DNA of 64,000 bases from Cantharellus purpuraceus (lineage: Eukaryota; Basidiomycota; Agaricomycetes; Cantharellales; Hydnaceae): positions 1,054,001 to 1,118,000 of the forward strand of contig JALBUN010000047.1 in assembly GCA_025174535.1 (NCBI GenBank), in the 5' to 3' direction. Positions 35,101 through 47,576 of this stretch are shown piece after piece. The position numbers and the translations under genes were made by a program. Position 1 is the stretch's first letter, and every line of letters starts with the position of its first letter. Under the pieces are notes generated by a model. The model made no database searches. It saw nothing but the letters and a program-made list of their open reading frames with translations, and was not told where the DNA came from.

Positions 35101-35399
35101 AATTGTTGTCTTAGAAGGCAAGTCATTTGCGGGGTTGCTTGCCATCCTTCATCTCAATTTAGTGCAGATGGCCGTATCACCGAATCTGGGACATATCGAC
35201 AGCTAGTGAGCCTGCACTAGCTCTGGAATGCTTTTCTCTTACCACATCCGTCCAATAGGTCACTAAGGAAAATTCCCGTTTTCATGCTCTGATGGCATCA
35301 CAACTGGAAGCAGCTGCTGGCGAGAGTGCTATCTGGGCAGCAGCTACTCAGGCACCAGACCCGCCGAAATCTCGAAAGCATCCAGACGTCATGAACTGA
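32148..35399 (+). CDS. Mitochondrial ABC half-transporter, Mdl1/ABCB10-like
   Basis: Half-size ABC exporter of the mitochondrial inner membrane; Mdl1 relatives export peptides. A basic N-terminus with LRRIP and [11 protein letters not shown] precedes [15 protein letters not shown] and six predicted helices ([47 protein letters not shown]). The nucleotide-binding domain has Walker [11 protein letters not shown]-loop [13 protein letters not shown], signature [17 protein letters not shown], Walker [13 protein letters not shown] and H-loop [13 protein letters not shown]. The stop at 35397-35399 ends a polar tail ([10 protein letters not shown]). About a dozen short introns interrupt the gene, one inside Walker A (codon Val before Gly-Arg-Ser). 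I checked the principal junctions but not every exon. Confidence 0.9.
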
Positions 35400-35712
35400 G
35401 TGGTCTGCTCCAAGATTAGACATGTGTTCTTCCTACGATCTTCCTTGCTATCACCTGTTGTAATCAGCACACGAACCCCGTCTCACCAAACACCTTCTCC
35501 ACGAGTGCAATTGTTCAAGATTACAGTGTGACTCTAGAAATATGATCTAGTCACATTTTGTGTGAAGAGGTCTTTAAATTGTTGGCAAGCGCGGATCGTA
35601 AACCGATACCGCACGAATGCCGCGAGGCAACTACGCTTATGGGCCAAACGTTTAGCTCTATTTATTTCCCTCTGTCTACCACTCTCTACTCTTACTTTGT
35701 CGTCGTACTACC
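35400..35712. other. Intergenic, nothing recognised
   Basis: 313 bp between the ABC transporter stop and the coiled-coil gene start, both on the plus strand. No motif recognised. Confidence 0.4.
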
Positions 35713-36906
35713 ATGTCATCTCATCTCAGTCCTCGTAGTAATGCCACCTCGCCAACGACCCAGGCACCTCTGCCAGAGGTCGAAGCAGCACAAGATATAC
35801 TCCTGACCATGAAAGATGCATTGGGAACATTGGGAGTGAGCTACAGCATGTTGTTTACATTTTCCATGCCAAATCAAGCCATTGTTAGATGACCTTTGAC
35901 TCTCTGGGGCAGCAAACATCAAAAGTAGCAGCCCTTGGTCCCGCGCTCGAAAGTGCCCAGCAGATCAACAGGTCCGTAGTCTCTTAAACATGTACAATTA
36001 TTTTCTTAGCAAAACCTAGTCTTCGAAAGCACATTCAACTGCAAGATAGACGTCAGGAAGAGAAGATAGACGAGATCAAGGGTAGGCTTACTTTCAGTAC
36101 TTCAGGCTGCCGTTCAGCAGCAAGGACTAATCGATTGAATTAACTGTATAGAACTGCTTAAGAAGGTACTTCAGCACGAGATTGTGGACCATCTTCGTGG
36201 AAAGGGTATGGTTGATGATACCTGCATCTAAATCAATTGTTTATTATCAAACATACTAGTCGCCGAGCACATCAACAACCAGATCGACGAGCAAGTGCGC
36301 GTTCAAGTGGAGGAGGAATTGAACAATCACATTCCAGCAACGCTGCAGGAGCAAGTTGAAGACCATAAACGACAACTTGACGATGTGAAGCGTGCACTTC
36401 ACAACTCGTAAGTTCGATCGCAAAAAGCACAGGTTTAGGATTCATCACCATTGCTTACAGGGAAAGTCGAAGGGCTAATGCCCTCTTGCGATCAAATCAT
36501 CTCGGTGACCCACTCCACACCTTAACCATGGCTAATGGAGAGGTGTCCTCATTGTTTCCCAAAGACTTGACGGCTCTGTTTGGTCTTGATGGTACCTTTC
36601 GAGGCACGTGCCGCTGAGAGAGATCTAACAAATGTCCATAGGGCCTACCGCAAAACAACTGACGATCGACTATGGACTCCCTGATCTAGGTGATTCTCGC
36701 GAGAAGAACCTCAACCGGTGAGTTATCACGGCTTTTAGCAGTTCCGCAGTCAAGGGGTTGCTAAAAAACATGTAGTTTCATGCAGTTTTGTGGCGTTGCA
36801 TACCAGATGGTTCGTAGCCATCAGTTTACATCATTGAATTGTGATGTCCACTGACACTGAACGCTTGGCACAGGTACCGACAACTGCGGCAATAGCACAA
36901 CCTTGA
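35713..36906 (+). CDS. Coiled-coil protein, unknown function
   Basis: Spliced gene whose exons all join in phase: MSSHLSPRSNATSPTTQ with TMKDALGTLG, MTFDSLGQQTSKVAALGPAL, LRKHIQLQDRRQEEKIDEI, ELLKKVLQHEIVDHLRGK, INNQIDEQVRVQVEEELNNH, ESRRANALLRSNHLGDPLH, SSLFPKDLTALFGLDGPTA, and a C-terminus NRFMQFCGVAYQMV. Introns are about 50-75 bp and GT-AG. The middle is a strong heptad-type coiled coil rich in Glu, Gln and His. The conserved-looking RFMQFCGV end suggests a fungal family, but I cannot name a function. Confidence 0.75.
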
Positions 36907-37236
36907 TTCATGGATGGAATGAATAGCTCGGAATGGGTTGTGTGTTTAGAACGCTACGCGTGATGTTGCTGGTTTCGGTCGATACATGGAATATATATAT
37001 ATACAGTGCTGGATCACGTTCAGTGGTGGTTTATATCAAATGATCGCCGTCTTTGGGAACGTTTCTAGTGCGCACTTCAAACGTGTCTGAGCAGCCGTCC
37101 ATTCCGAAATGCAACAGTGGCACTTGATCTTGATCTTCCACATGCTTTGGTAATTGAGCGTGTTTGCGGACTGCGCACTCTCAGTGCTTCTCGTTCATTA
37201 CAAGCCCTCCAGGACTAGCCCATAGCCCGCTGACGC
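36907..37236. other. Intergenic with a TA repeat
   Basis: 330 bp. A short (TA)n run (tatatatatata, near 36990-37003) lies about 235 bp upstream of the next ATG. No other feature recognised. Confidence 0.4.
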
Positions 37237-37957
37237 ATGGAAGTCGCCCTAACCTACTTAAGTGTTTCTGTTCTAGTCGGGTCCGCCATCAGATTTCTTT
37301 CACACCCGAGAGATCAAATATCCGTACCAGCTCCTAGAACTTTGTCGCCCTTACCAGACTTCCTAGTCGACATGTGAGTCTCTTCGTCTTCGTCCACATT
37401 CATTTACTACATGATCGGGCTTTAGGTCAAATGTTGATTCGAGTAGCGATCTGTCTGCTCTGCAGGGCAATCCCCACCTGGTTCTCTTCCAGTCCATGGG
37501 TCACTCATTAAGACATGACCCTACTGCCGTTATCGCTAAACTCACCCCGTGGCTCTCTGATCCAAACTCACCGCGTTTCTGGGCACCTTTCGCGCTCAGT
37601 ATACGAGGGTTCGCCTACGAAGTGATGGACGAGTTAGACCTGGCAAGGATCGACTATGTGAAAGGCCTTCGCCTATATAATTCATTAGCCGTGGAACTGG
37701 GGGAAGAGACAGTAAAACGGATGGAGGGCAATGTCAACTTCATGCATATACGAATTAGAATTCTTCCGCCGCGTAAGATGGTTTCGATTTCGATGTTTTT
37801 TTTTAGACTGATGTTTTCGTCGATATAGCAAAGCCTAGGCCACGCCGCGATCCAGGTAAGCACCATTTGACCATGGTGTCTGCACACCCGTCGCTTACTT
37901 GGAGGCTCCTCAGATTTTGTGATCATCGACGAAAGCGATTATTTAAGACCCTTTTAA
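37237..37957 (+). CDS. Small TPR-like protein, unknown function
   Basis: Exons 37237-37373, 37426-37732, 37807-37855 and 37914-37957 give 178 aa with correct phase at all three introns. The N-terminus (MEVALTYLSVSVLVGSAIRF) is hydrophobic and may anchor the protein. The central part has a TPR-like helix-turn-helix: FALSIRGFAYEVMDELDLAR followed by IDYVKGLRLYNSLAVELG. The C-terminus is FVDIAKPRPRRDPDFVIIDE. No named family is recognised. Confidence 0.65.
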
Positions 37958-38314
37958 CTTTTCCAAGAAACCCATCAAGTTTTTGATTTATCTCCCCAGC
38001 GGGGAGGAAATGACGGAATCGTCCGACAAGTATGACACGGGTGATCCCAGTTGTCTGACAATTTGATACTGTCGTGTAAGCTCCCACGAACAGCAAGCTA
38101 TAGATGCTGGAGACTCAGTTTTACATTATGATTCGGAGATACATATTTATTATCCTACTGTTTCTTGCCGCACCTCTTCAGCAGAAAGTCGCAGTACTGA
38201 TGAAAGCCATGACCCAGTACCTCAAGATTCGGTCGGCGATGTCGGGGTTGAAATTTATCATCACCATCGTGTCAGATACAACTTATCATGTAGTTAAAGT
38301 AATCAGAGTAGGTG
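37958..38314. other. Convergent intergenic region
   Basis: 357 bp between the small TPR-like gene (+) and TRAPPC11 (-). A plus-strand frame at 38104-38328 (hydrophobic, FIILLFLAAPL) has no further support. Confidence 0.4.
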
Positions 38315-41300
38315 TCACGAAGGGGTAATAAACATATTCAAGCCTTCAGCGTCAACTCGACGAAGCCGGCCTGATTCTCCCTCACCAGGTACGCATACCA
38401 TCAGACGTATTTCTTCCCCCTTCTCGTTCCTCTCCTCAAGCCTGGAATCAATGATAGATATCTTTGTTTCTCCTTCAGCTCCCTCACTGCTTTTTCGATC
38501 CTCGTTCTCCTTTCGCCGATCAAGCAATTTGAAAGTTGGCAATCGGACCGAACCACATGAAATAGGGACGAGATTGAAATTCATGTGTTCCTCACTACCT
38601 GCAAGTAACACGGGTAAACTTCCACTTCTAAGACCCGAAAGCACGAAGTGATCGGATGGTTCGATCTGGAGGTAGATGTCGGCCGTCCGCCAGTGATGTC
38701 GATTGCGAATCGTGATAGTGACTGTTATGGGAACATGTAGCACTCCAGCTGCCGGCAGTTCGAGGAGAGCATCGACGCCATCGCGCGGGATGTTAAGACT
38801 TGGCAGTGGAATTCTCGTCGTTGCTAAGGCATGATGTGACGTTAATGAATCAACTCTGAACGAAACGGTCAGACCAGGACTGCGGATATATTGGTATCAT
38901 TACCTCGACCACAATATTTGATAGTTCCCTGGGGATGGCAAGTCCTCTGGCAACTCTATTTCATCTTGGGCGAAAATGATGAAACGAGAAACGACAGAAT
39001 ATACGTCTTGAACGTTACAGTCTGGACTAAGAGTGCTATGAGTAGTTCATGTGTCAATACTGAATCTTACGCAAGGGAAAATTATCATCTTCTCCGTCCA
39101 GTGAGCAGCTGAGAGGCTTGACTCTTGTGCTCTCCGTCTATGCCGCTTCTTAGTGAAGAGAAGCACCACCATAAATCATGATTGCGTCACATACCGGTAG
39201 GAGGTTGAACGACTGAATAGTCACATCCCAAGGTCCTTCGTTGACAATCGTGCTTCTGATGACCGCCTCGGCTTGTGCAGTGAAAGTAGTTGAATCATAT
39301 GATTTAAGATCTGTCAAGGCCAAAGGTGAACCGGCTGACGGTTGTATTATTCTTCGATATGAAACCAGAGATTGAAATTGTAAAGATGGATGCGTTGGAA
39401 TGACGAGAGTGTGCAATGCTTCGCTAATATCAGCGGCAGGTTGAGCTGAGGCCGTAGAAACGGCATCGGCGTCCAGTGAAGTACGATGTACTGAATGTGA
39501 GCACTGAACAGAGACATCAATAGTGCGGTCTCCAGGAGCCCCCGTGCTGTGCAGCAGCAGGGTCTTCCTGGATGTCTCTCCCACATTGAGGGAGCCATAT
39601 GAAACACCCTTAATCATACTTGTAGAGCAGACCGCCCCAAAAGATATATGATTGATTGTTCCTATAGTGGCAGAGTCAGCCCTCATGAGTAAATGAACCA
39701 AATAAAAACATGCCAGTGTCGTCTTCCGCAGGATGCAAAAGAACGTCGACAACAACGCTTAAATCATGATCGTCAACGTTGGTAACAGATACAATGATCG
39801 GGTATTCTTCGTCGAGGTAGGCAGGAGCCTGGTGAGATAATGAAACATCAACGACATGGGGCCGGTGACGGACACTAGATATGTAAATAATTAGCTCAAC
39901 GCCTCTGGCTCTCAACGGGGCATACGTTGTGTGAGATGGATCATCTCTCTGTATTAAGAGAAAGTTGGTTGGATCACGATGACTGAGCCAGTAACCTCGT
40001 GAGGGCCTAGTATTTCTTGACACATGAAGATCAAATGCCATTTCAATAGTCCAATTGCTCTCCACAACATCCATGACCACCTTGGATACCTGTGTACCAT
40101 GCAATGAACCTCAAACAACTGAAGGACAAATGGATTCTTACACTGTAAGTTGTAGGGGCGTGTGAAGTTAAAATGCCAGCCAAAACCAGTGTGCCGCCTC
40201 TAGGCCACTGTAGGTTAGCGAAAGCTTCATGCACAGCGTTCTTATTTTCATAAGGAATGGTTCCCAGGTCAACTACTTGCAACGGTTGTGGTTGTGCTGA
40301 CTCGGGAGGTAGCTGATGTCGAATAATCACCGGCATATGATGATTAGTAAATTCAACCCGAAGAGAGACAAATGGCAAGACAGAGAGTGAGACAGAGGTT
40401 GGGGCTTTAAGGTGTAATTGGAATGGCGCGCGTTCAGAGATGCTGACTTCAGCGTGCCAGAATACTGCAGAACAGTCGACTGTAACAAAATTTTAGACCA
40501 AGTTCGAGGAAGGAGATATTACACGTTACATAGAGGGTAGAAATCTGTGAAATCTATCTTGAGTGGTGTTGTGGATGGCGATGTACTCTTTACTTCAAGT
40601 GGTCAACATAGTCCAGAATAATCGCATGAGCCACACTTACATGCAGCACAGCGGCTAGATCCTCTTCAAGCTGACCATCCTCAACTTCGTCCGGTGGACC
40701 TGATAAAAGGGACCATCAAATTCTAGATTATGGAATGGACAACAGTGCGCACCACAACACATCATCTCAATCAATAATTTCACTGTACTATCAATATCAC
40801 CCAATTGGCGAGTACACTCATACCACATAGATAAAATGGGCTTGAGCATATTACCCCAGCGTTCTTTCTGATATGTCTTAGCGATTCGCTCGAAAAACCT
40901 GACGGCCATGTCGAACTTGCCGCTATCATGGTAGGTCTGGGCTATACGATACGCAACATAAAAGGTAAGTCGGCTTTGGCTCTGACCATAAGTGTGCTTC
41001 TTAAAAAGCTCATATGCTTTGGTATACAGCTGGAAAAAGCCGGTATCAGCTACACCACCTGAACATAAGGAGAGCCTGTACTTCAAGGATGATGACCCTA
41101 TGATCGACCTTTCTCTCATTCGTCAGATTGACTGGTACATTTGCTGTTCCCGGATTAAACTCTTGGTCTGCAGCTGTAAATTGCTCGAGTCGTCGCTGAG
41201 TGCACATGGCAGCAGCATAGTAGTAGAACCCAGGATGTTGTAGGACGGAACTAGGATTGACACCTGCCGGGCGTGTCAGTTCAAGCGAAACATGTTGTGC

Positions 41301-43217
41301 AGTTTGTTGGTATGGCGTAGGAGGCGTTGAAGGTCTGATAGGGAAGCTTGGCAGGACCTGGGGGATTGTTAAACTGTTTGATGTGGCCATGTCTAAAAGT
41401 TCGGCGAGTATCCTATACCTGCGCTCTCACCAGAATTAACACTTTCTTCATAAACGATATGAAGCACCTACCATCGAGCAATCCAGCTCCAGAACTCCCA
41501 AGTCTCCTCGCCAATGCCCCACCCTCGACTAAAGTCCGCGAACCTCGTCATATGAGCATTAAAATGAGCTATGGCGCGAGAGTGCTCAGCTCGGTACAAA
41601 TATAGCTTAATTATCTGGCGGACGGACAATCAGTCATCACATGAAATACGGTGTTACGGTTGTCTATTAGATCACCTTCACGCTGATACAATCTGCAAGC
41701 ACCTTGGCTTCAGCCCAGCGTTTAGTGCGAGGAGGGAGAATTGCAGTCGAGCCGAACATATCTAGTAGTGTCTCCCACGACGTCTGAAAGTGCCTAAGTA
41801 ACCGAACAATCAGGAATTCGTGATTATATGGGGTTTCAGAAACGGGCGCACTTGCGCGCAACCTCCTCCTCTCCCCTAAACTCCGCGAAACATGCCATTT
41901 TGTACTCATATCGGACTATCCATCCTTGGGGACGGAGAGGTTGCGGGGGTACCCGAGGAGAATATCCTACGGGTGGAGGTAAATGATTCAATTACGTTGC
42001 AACCACACGCAAAGGTAAACCTGGTACGAGACTCACCAGCTGAAGGTGGCACTCCAAACCCCCCTGAATGGTAACCGGTTCCCTGGCCCGAGCCCATAGC
42101 CCCTGTATGTTTATTCCGTTTGCGCCGCACTCGCTTAGAATGGTTAAGGTAGTACTCCAAAGCAGAATCGTGCAGTGCCGACTGTAAGCTTGAGAGGTTC
42201 GTAGATATTGGACGTAAGACAGCATGAAGTGAAATTTCAATAAGCTAAATTCGATAGAATGACAAATATTTACCACCTTTTCACAAATTCTTGAAGTTCG
42301 GTTGAGTTAACTGGACTAAGCACAAAAAGAGCTGCCCGTGAGTCGAGGCCAGATTGCCGTCGAATGTAAGTCAAACGAGTGTCCAGAGTCGGGTCGTCTG
42401 TGCATGCATTAATCTTTCAGCTTACCTGCTAAGTAGACATCAATATGGCAATGACCAACCAAGCATTTTTCTGCTCGCCATCAATACGACCGTCAGCTTG
42501 ACTCCTCGCTCGCCACACCCTCTCTTCCGCGCTGCAATCTCTGCGGAGAGTTCAGAGTCATGCTTTCTTTCCTCTTCTCTACGCCGCTCCTCCTCCTACT
42601 CTCACAGATTCGAGGCTCTGAGTTAGTCTCTAAAACGCTAAATGTAAGCGAGCCGCACTTTTTCAAACATGACTTGTTGGTGCAGAGGCGAAATGGGTGA
42701 ACTTGGTGGCCGTGTTGGGAACTCATATAGCCGCAAAAACAGCACAAACACCGAAGGAAGCAGTTCGGTATGCTTACGGACCCATATCGGCGCAATGAGT
42801 CCATCTGGATACAAAGGTGATTTCTGGGTCAATGGAGAGAGCGGGGAGTGGTCATCTTGTGGGGACGTTCTCCGGGGTGGAAAACGTATATTCTACAAGA
42901 ACACAATGTAAGAGGAAATATCGTTAACCACCGGGTTCTTCACGAACTTTGTCCACTAGTAATGTTCTGAATCCCGGACCTGCACGATCTGCGTCACCAA
43001 CCCAAACAGCTCCTTTCTTAATACTGCTTTCCTGTAAGACTTCTCGTAGGCGCTTTGCAAGTGAGACGAAGGGGTCAGCCTGCAATCGCTTCCCAAGGAT
43101 ACGATCATCTTCTGAGGTCTCTGTGTCAGATTGCGTGGTGTCTAGAGCGATATCAAGCCCTGCAATGAACATGACAGGCCCTAATTGCGTGAGAAGCTCT
43201 GAGGGATACGAGTTCAT
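38315..43217 (-). CDS. TRAPPC11/foie-gras trafficking protein
   Basis: Subunit of TRAPP tethering complexes acting in ER-Golgi transport. The ATG at 43217 starts MNSYPSELLTQLGPVMFIAG, the family N-terminus. Then come NIRFPPRRTSP, LIAPIWVRKHTELLPSVFVL, SALEYYLNHSKRVRRKR, and the foie-gras region (MACFAEF-type, AWGALLEMF in the likely frame; HPGFYYYAAAMCTQRRLEQF; KAYELFKKHTYGQSQSRLTF; YVAYRIAQTYHDSGKFDMAV). The gryzun-like beta-rich half follows (NWTIEMAFDLHVSRN, YPIIVSVTNVDDHDLSVVVD, IVNEGPWDVTIQSFNLLP, IEPSDHFVLSGLRSGSLPVL). The last frame ends at 38315, but a possible final intron could end the protein a few dozen codons earlier (IRLM then Ala-stop near 38346). Many short introns; not every exon was resolved. 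Confidence 0.88.
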
Positions 43218-43515
43218 GCTTGTAGAAGGTTGGTGCCACTATTGTCAAGTACTTGGAGTGCGTTGCGAGCAGTAAGTATGATGTTATCCAACCATACAGC
43301 CAAAACGGGCGCTAAATGCGAAGCTTACATAAACTGTCTTATGACAGCGAACATCTTGACATGAACTCGTTCACTGGCAGACTAATCATGACTACTTTCA
43401 ACAATGGCAAGCGAGGTGTCCTGCAGATCACTCAAGAATATAATGACATTCATTGCATAAGTGATTTCCGGCCGACATGTTCTTGTATAAGTGACTGTGG
43501 TGGCATGAGCCTAGC

Positions 43516-45166
43516 CTACCCTGTGGTCAACAGTTCAGAATCTGTTGGCTTGCTCAAGGTCGTCTGGGTGCTCGGATAGACGCCATTCTTAATGAGACTT
43601 CGGAAATCAGCTACCTTCTCATCGCCTCTACCGCCTAAATGTCAATATAGTCTTCCCTGCGTGCATGCCAAGTGCCACATACCGAATCATCCCTGTGTCA
43701 ATTTGACGTTGAGTAAGTTCTTGAAGATATGGTACAACTCGCTCCCCATACAAAGGCGCCAGCTTATACTGCAACCAAGTTGTCGTCATAATCAGCGAGA
43801 AATGAAACACGATTGCTCACATCCATAAGCACACGATCAGAATCTGCATGGATCTGAGCCAGCAGAGCAGGTACGAGCGGGCTGTCAGCAAAGTCTTCCA
43901 ATCTCTTCATAATGGGTCGGCTGACATTTCTGATCAACAGTGGTTCGACATGGATTATGATCACTTACACGCCAAACACGATCCCTTGACTTCGCGGGAG
44001 CTTGCGAAAAGTTTGATGGTCAACACGGAAGAAAAGGTCTTTGGGATGCAAGGTTTCTGATATATTTGCCCCTTCAGGCATGGACGCAATATTGTCTGTT
44101 ATGTCATACAATTCAGCTTTAGACCAGACAAAGGGGTCTGATGCTGACGCCTGAAAAGGTTCCGGTCATCCACAATTTCCCAACTGGTCCTTTCGAAGGG
44201 CTCATTCGGTTTAAAGCGTTTCAAAGCGCGCTCGACGCTAAGTAAGAGCTTTTCATTGAAATAAGGCACAGGTTTGTGCGCCTCACCCAAAGATTTGTTG
44301 ATTTTTTCTGAAAGCAAATAAAAGCCTGACAGGGAATAGTTAGCAGGTATCGTATTCATATGCAAGTTAAATACCTGGAAAAGCTACTAGTCCCCCAACA
44401 AAGTAAACATGTCCATCGTCTCGCTCACGAGCCATGAGAAAATCGTCTTGAACGAGTCTGAACTTCGCATTAGGAATTATAGGGTGAAATGGGAGAAGAT
44501 ATCGCACTCACTTGGATATTGCCAGTAAGGCTTCAACTCCCCGCTTGCCTTGCAACCCCATCAATTCTTCGTTAGTTACTTTGTTCCAGATTCCTTCTCC
44601 CGGAGATCCAAGTCCTTCAAACAAGGTTGGATACCTCTTGGGTAGCCAATCGACCAGGGCTTCCAACAACTCGTTGCAAGCATCATCATTTTCCGGCAAT
44701 GAGTCGACCACACGTTCACCTTGATAGACAGATAAGCAGCGGAACAGTCGAGATATCAACCTTCGCCACCTTGCTCAGATATAACTCTAGCCTTTTCTTC
44801 TAGATACCATCTAAAATCCTTATCAATCTCGATCCAGTCATTCGTATGCATGGGTTGGTGTGCCATTGTCTGTTTTCAGCTCCACAACCACCCTGGACAC
44901 AAAAAGAACCCAGCACGAACTTGAAAGTAGGGGTATCGAAGGGGTTTATTCACGTATACATGATTTCGAGCTGTTGCGCTCGTCAAGTCGAAATCCGGCA
45001 GCGGATCAGGGTCCGGAAATTGATTATCAGCCGTCTTGTCTCGTTGACTTGTTGAAGCTCTCCTGGGAAATGATGGTACCACAGCATACCACCGCAGGGA
45101 TTTACCCATAAGCAGGAGTATTAAGGCAAGAAGTGTCCCACAAAGAATGAGTTCCAGAGGAGGCAT
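43516..45166 (-). CDS. DUF3445 / heme-dependent oxidative N-demethylase-like membrane protein
   Basis: Member of the DUF3445 family, whose characterised bacterial relatives are heme-dependent N-demethylases. Eight or so exons start at the ATG at 45166. An N-terminal helix (PLELILCGTLLALILLLMG) predicts membrane anchoring. The domain follows: MAHQPMHTNDWIEIDKDFRW, LPENDDACNELLEALVDWLP, RYPTLFEGLG, DDFLMARERDDGHVYFVGG, VAFPGFYLLSEKINKSLGEA, VPYFNEKLLLSVERALKRF, VDDRNLFRHNIASMPEGA, RVDHQTFRKLPRSQGIVFGV, YKLAPLYGERVVPYLQEL. The IH, RxDHQTF and R/Y positions conserved in the family are present. It ends at a TAG at 43516. Substrate in fungi is unknown. Confidence 0.88.
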
Positions 45167-45507
45167 TGCCGCAGTGGAGAATGCATGTGCTCGCTTGGAT
45201 GATGGTCACTTTTATAGGGCAAGAGTCGGTATTCTGGCCGGGATCCGTAGACGGATAACCAAGAAGTCTGAAATCTAGCTAAGAAACTCAGGGAATCGAA
45301 GGTCACTTGACTAGCTATTACTATTGAAAGAAGGATAGCTCTGATTAGCGAGGCAATACCAGTGACTCGAAAGCTCCCTGGGTCAAGTTATCGGCGTTAT
45401 CATAAACAGTTTTGGAGATAGTCATCATACCATAGAGGGAACGTCAGTCGCGTACCGCAGCACCGGCGCTTTCCGACAACTCTATAGGCTAAGCAGGACC
45501 TCGTACT
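45167..45507. promoter_or_regulatory. Divergent intergenic region DUF3445 / PTRHD1
   Basis: 341 bp between divergent start codons. No recognised motif beyond scattered pyrimidine runs. Confidence 0.4.
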
Positions 45508-46142
45508 ATGGCTCAAGCTTCGGAGCCAGCAGCTAAGGCCCCTGTAATGGAGCTGTTGACAATGCAGATTATTGTCAGAAGGGATTTGTTAAATGTGCGC
45601 CCCCATATCGGTTTACGTCTCTGAGTCTTCCGCTGAAATGTCCTGAAGCGCAGGCAGAAGGGTGGGGGATTGGTCCACTGATAGCCCAAACGGCCCATGC
45701 AGCAACAGCGGTGAGTTTAAATTGCAACGTCATAACGAAATTGACGCACTCTTAGGTATTACATGAGTTCGGAGATCGGGAAGACACCAAGGCTTATCTA
45801 GCAGATCTCAAACACATGCGAAAGGTAGGGTGTGCTCTCACAAATTGCATTGCCAGTCTCCTCTCACTACCTTACCATATAGGTAGTACTTCAAGTTGGT
45901 CGCTTTCATTACTACAGCACCAAAACATTAGTACTGATGTCACGCATCCTAAGACAGCGGACGAACAAAGTCTTAGGAAATTGGCGGCGTTACTTTCCGT
46001 CGCAGAGCCACCGATTCCATACCACTTATGGATTGAACAGCCTGAAAACGTGCCCACATGCCTAGCACTAGCACCAAATCGGAAAGACAAGGCAGTGAGA
46101 AAGGCTCTGGACAAGGCTAGTTGTCGACTCTGGAAAGATTGA
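45508..46142 (+). CDS. PTRHD1-type peptidyl-tRNA hydrolase domain protein
   Basis: Member of the PTH2 superfamily, PTRHD1 branch, implicated in releasing peptidyl-tRNA. Exons 45508-45594, 45654-45710, 45756-45824, 45883-45894 and 45954-46142 give 137 aa, close to human PTRHD1 (140). Motifs: ELLTMQIIVRRDLL, EGWGIGPLIAQTAHAATAVL, LKHMRKVVLQ, LRKLAALLSVAEPPIPYHLW, IEQPENVPTCLALAPNRK. The fourth exon is a 12-nt microexon (Val-Val-Leu-Gln) needed to join the frames. All phases are consistent. Confidence 0.92.
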
Positions 46143-46602
46143 CCTATACGTGTTTGGCCTATGGATTAGCATCGTAGCCGGTATCGCCACAAAAGTGCCC
46201 CGTTGCTCGAGCTATTTTCAGGCACTGAATGCCCCTATGTGGTGTTTGAGGACGGATACTCAGTACTTAGTGCACAGTTGTCAGGTTAACTTCCCTGCGA
46301 ATACTGCTCTTGCATTCTTGCCTATTAGTGTCACTTACCTTCTACTAGAAGAGGGGTGATATAATGCGCATGTTTGCACCCAAGCGTTGAAGACCTGATA
46401 TAAGATATATAATCTTCGACGTTACAGTACGGCAACTAAGGCAATGTGATCAGGTATCTGCTAATTCAACTCTGCACCTCCCTCTGCAGCAGTTGGCATG
46501 CGATTCATGTCACCGGCAGCAATCACCGTTCAAGAAAACAATTGCTGTAGAGGAAACCACCATTTGAATCTGTTCACAATGGCTCGTTCCCGTCGGAGTC
46601 AT
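46143..46602. other. Intergenic, no gene seen
   Basis: 460 bp 3' of PTRHD1. Short frames lack support. Confidence 0.4.
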
Positions 46603-46766
46603 ATAACGATCACGTTTGCAGACTTTTGGAATACTTCAGTACTGTGCAGTCATCTTGCAAGGATTAAAATCCTTCTGATAAGTTTGCAAATCAGAAGGAT
46701 TTTAATCCTTGCAAGATGACTGCACAGTACTGAAGTATTCCAAAAGTCTGCAAATGTGATCGTTAT
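46603..46766. repeat. 164-bp near-perfect inverted repeat (hairpin)
   Basis: Left arm 46603-46679 and right arm 46690-46766, each 77 bp, are reverse complements at 76 of 77 positions. They flank a 10-nt loop (aagtttgcaa). The arms start ataacgatca and end tgatcgttat. A transcript would fold into a long stem. No flanking target-site duplication is clear. It could be a young MITE-like element, a local inverted duplication or a small-RNA hairpin. Confidence 0.9.
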
Positions 46767-46800
46767 ACTGATTTGATTCACAATACACTCTTGGACATCT

Positions 46801-47576
46801 TGCCTTCTGGCTCACAGGGCTCGCGATGCCATGGCCCTGCTCTATGTACCTGGCAATGTGTTCTCCGTTCTTCCCCAGAGTGTACTCCACGTTCTCCTCT
46901 TCAGAGCGCCACAGAACGCCGCCTCACAGTCTCTCCAATTCTGTGACCGTGCGCTTCTCGGTGCCTCGACGCTCTATGCTGGTATGCTCGGTGAAACCAA
47001 CGCGCAGCTGTACATTAGCCCTCGGACAGGTGTACGAGAGCGATGCGTAGGATTGGCTAGAGAAAGCGCGACGCTCGAATATGGTCATCCTTACGAAAAG
47101 TCCCGTGCCTGCGCCTGCTTGGTCGTATGTTCCGTTGAACAACTCTGACATCCACACGTTCAAAGTGAAACTCCCGAGACCTGGAAGTATGGAATGGTAC
47201 AAGATGGAGCCATTTACTTGTTCCGGAGGGCGTTTTGTCAGTTTGGTCACATCAAAGCAGTCTGGAGAGCGACCGTGGTGAACCTGAGCTGATTCATGCT
47301 TTGGTCTGTCTGCGAAGTGAGGACATGGCGACATACAGGAGGTGGCTAGGCAAGAGTATCGTCACAGGTTGTGCTGGTCAGCTGAAGGGTCAAATACGCG
47401 ATCCTCAGACCGGCATTCCATGGTTTCATGAGTGTGTCGGATGTATGCTAAAGGTGCGCCATGGATATTTATCCGACTGACTTCTTGTTGTCTCAGCAAT
47501 TCATTATACATTCAGAATATGCTTTTGGAGCAGATACTTCCCGGGCATGGAACATTTTATACCCCTGAAGTGAACT
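46801..47576 (+). other. Possible exons of an unrecognised gene
   Basis: Open stretches on the plus strand (46831-47148, 47081-47281, 47235-47480) suggest coding. One block (HECVGCMLK) can be spliced across 47453-47495 to QFIIHSEYAFGADTSRAWN, ending in a stop near 47568. The frames do not join convincingly upstream, and a minus-strand frame (46924-47334) overlaps. I cannot define a complete gene or family. Confidence 0.25.

Noticed and set aside
46924..47334. 136-codon minus-strand frame
   Set aside because: It overlaps equally long plus-strand frames, has no recognisable motif and no neighbouring exons.
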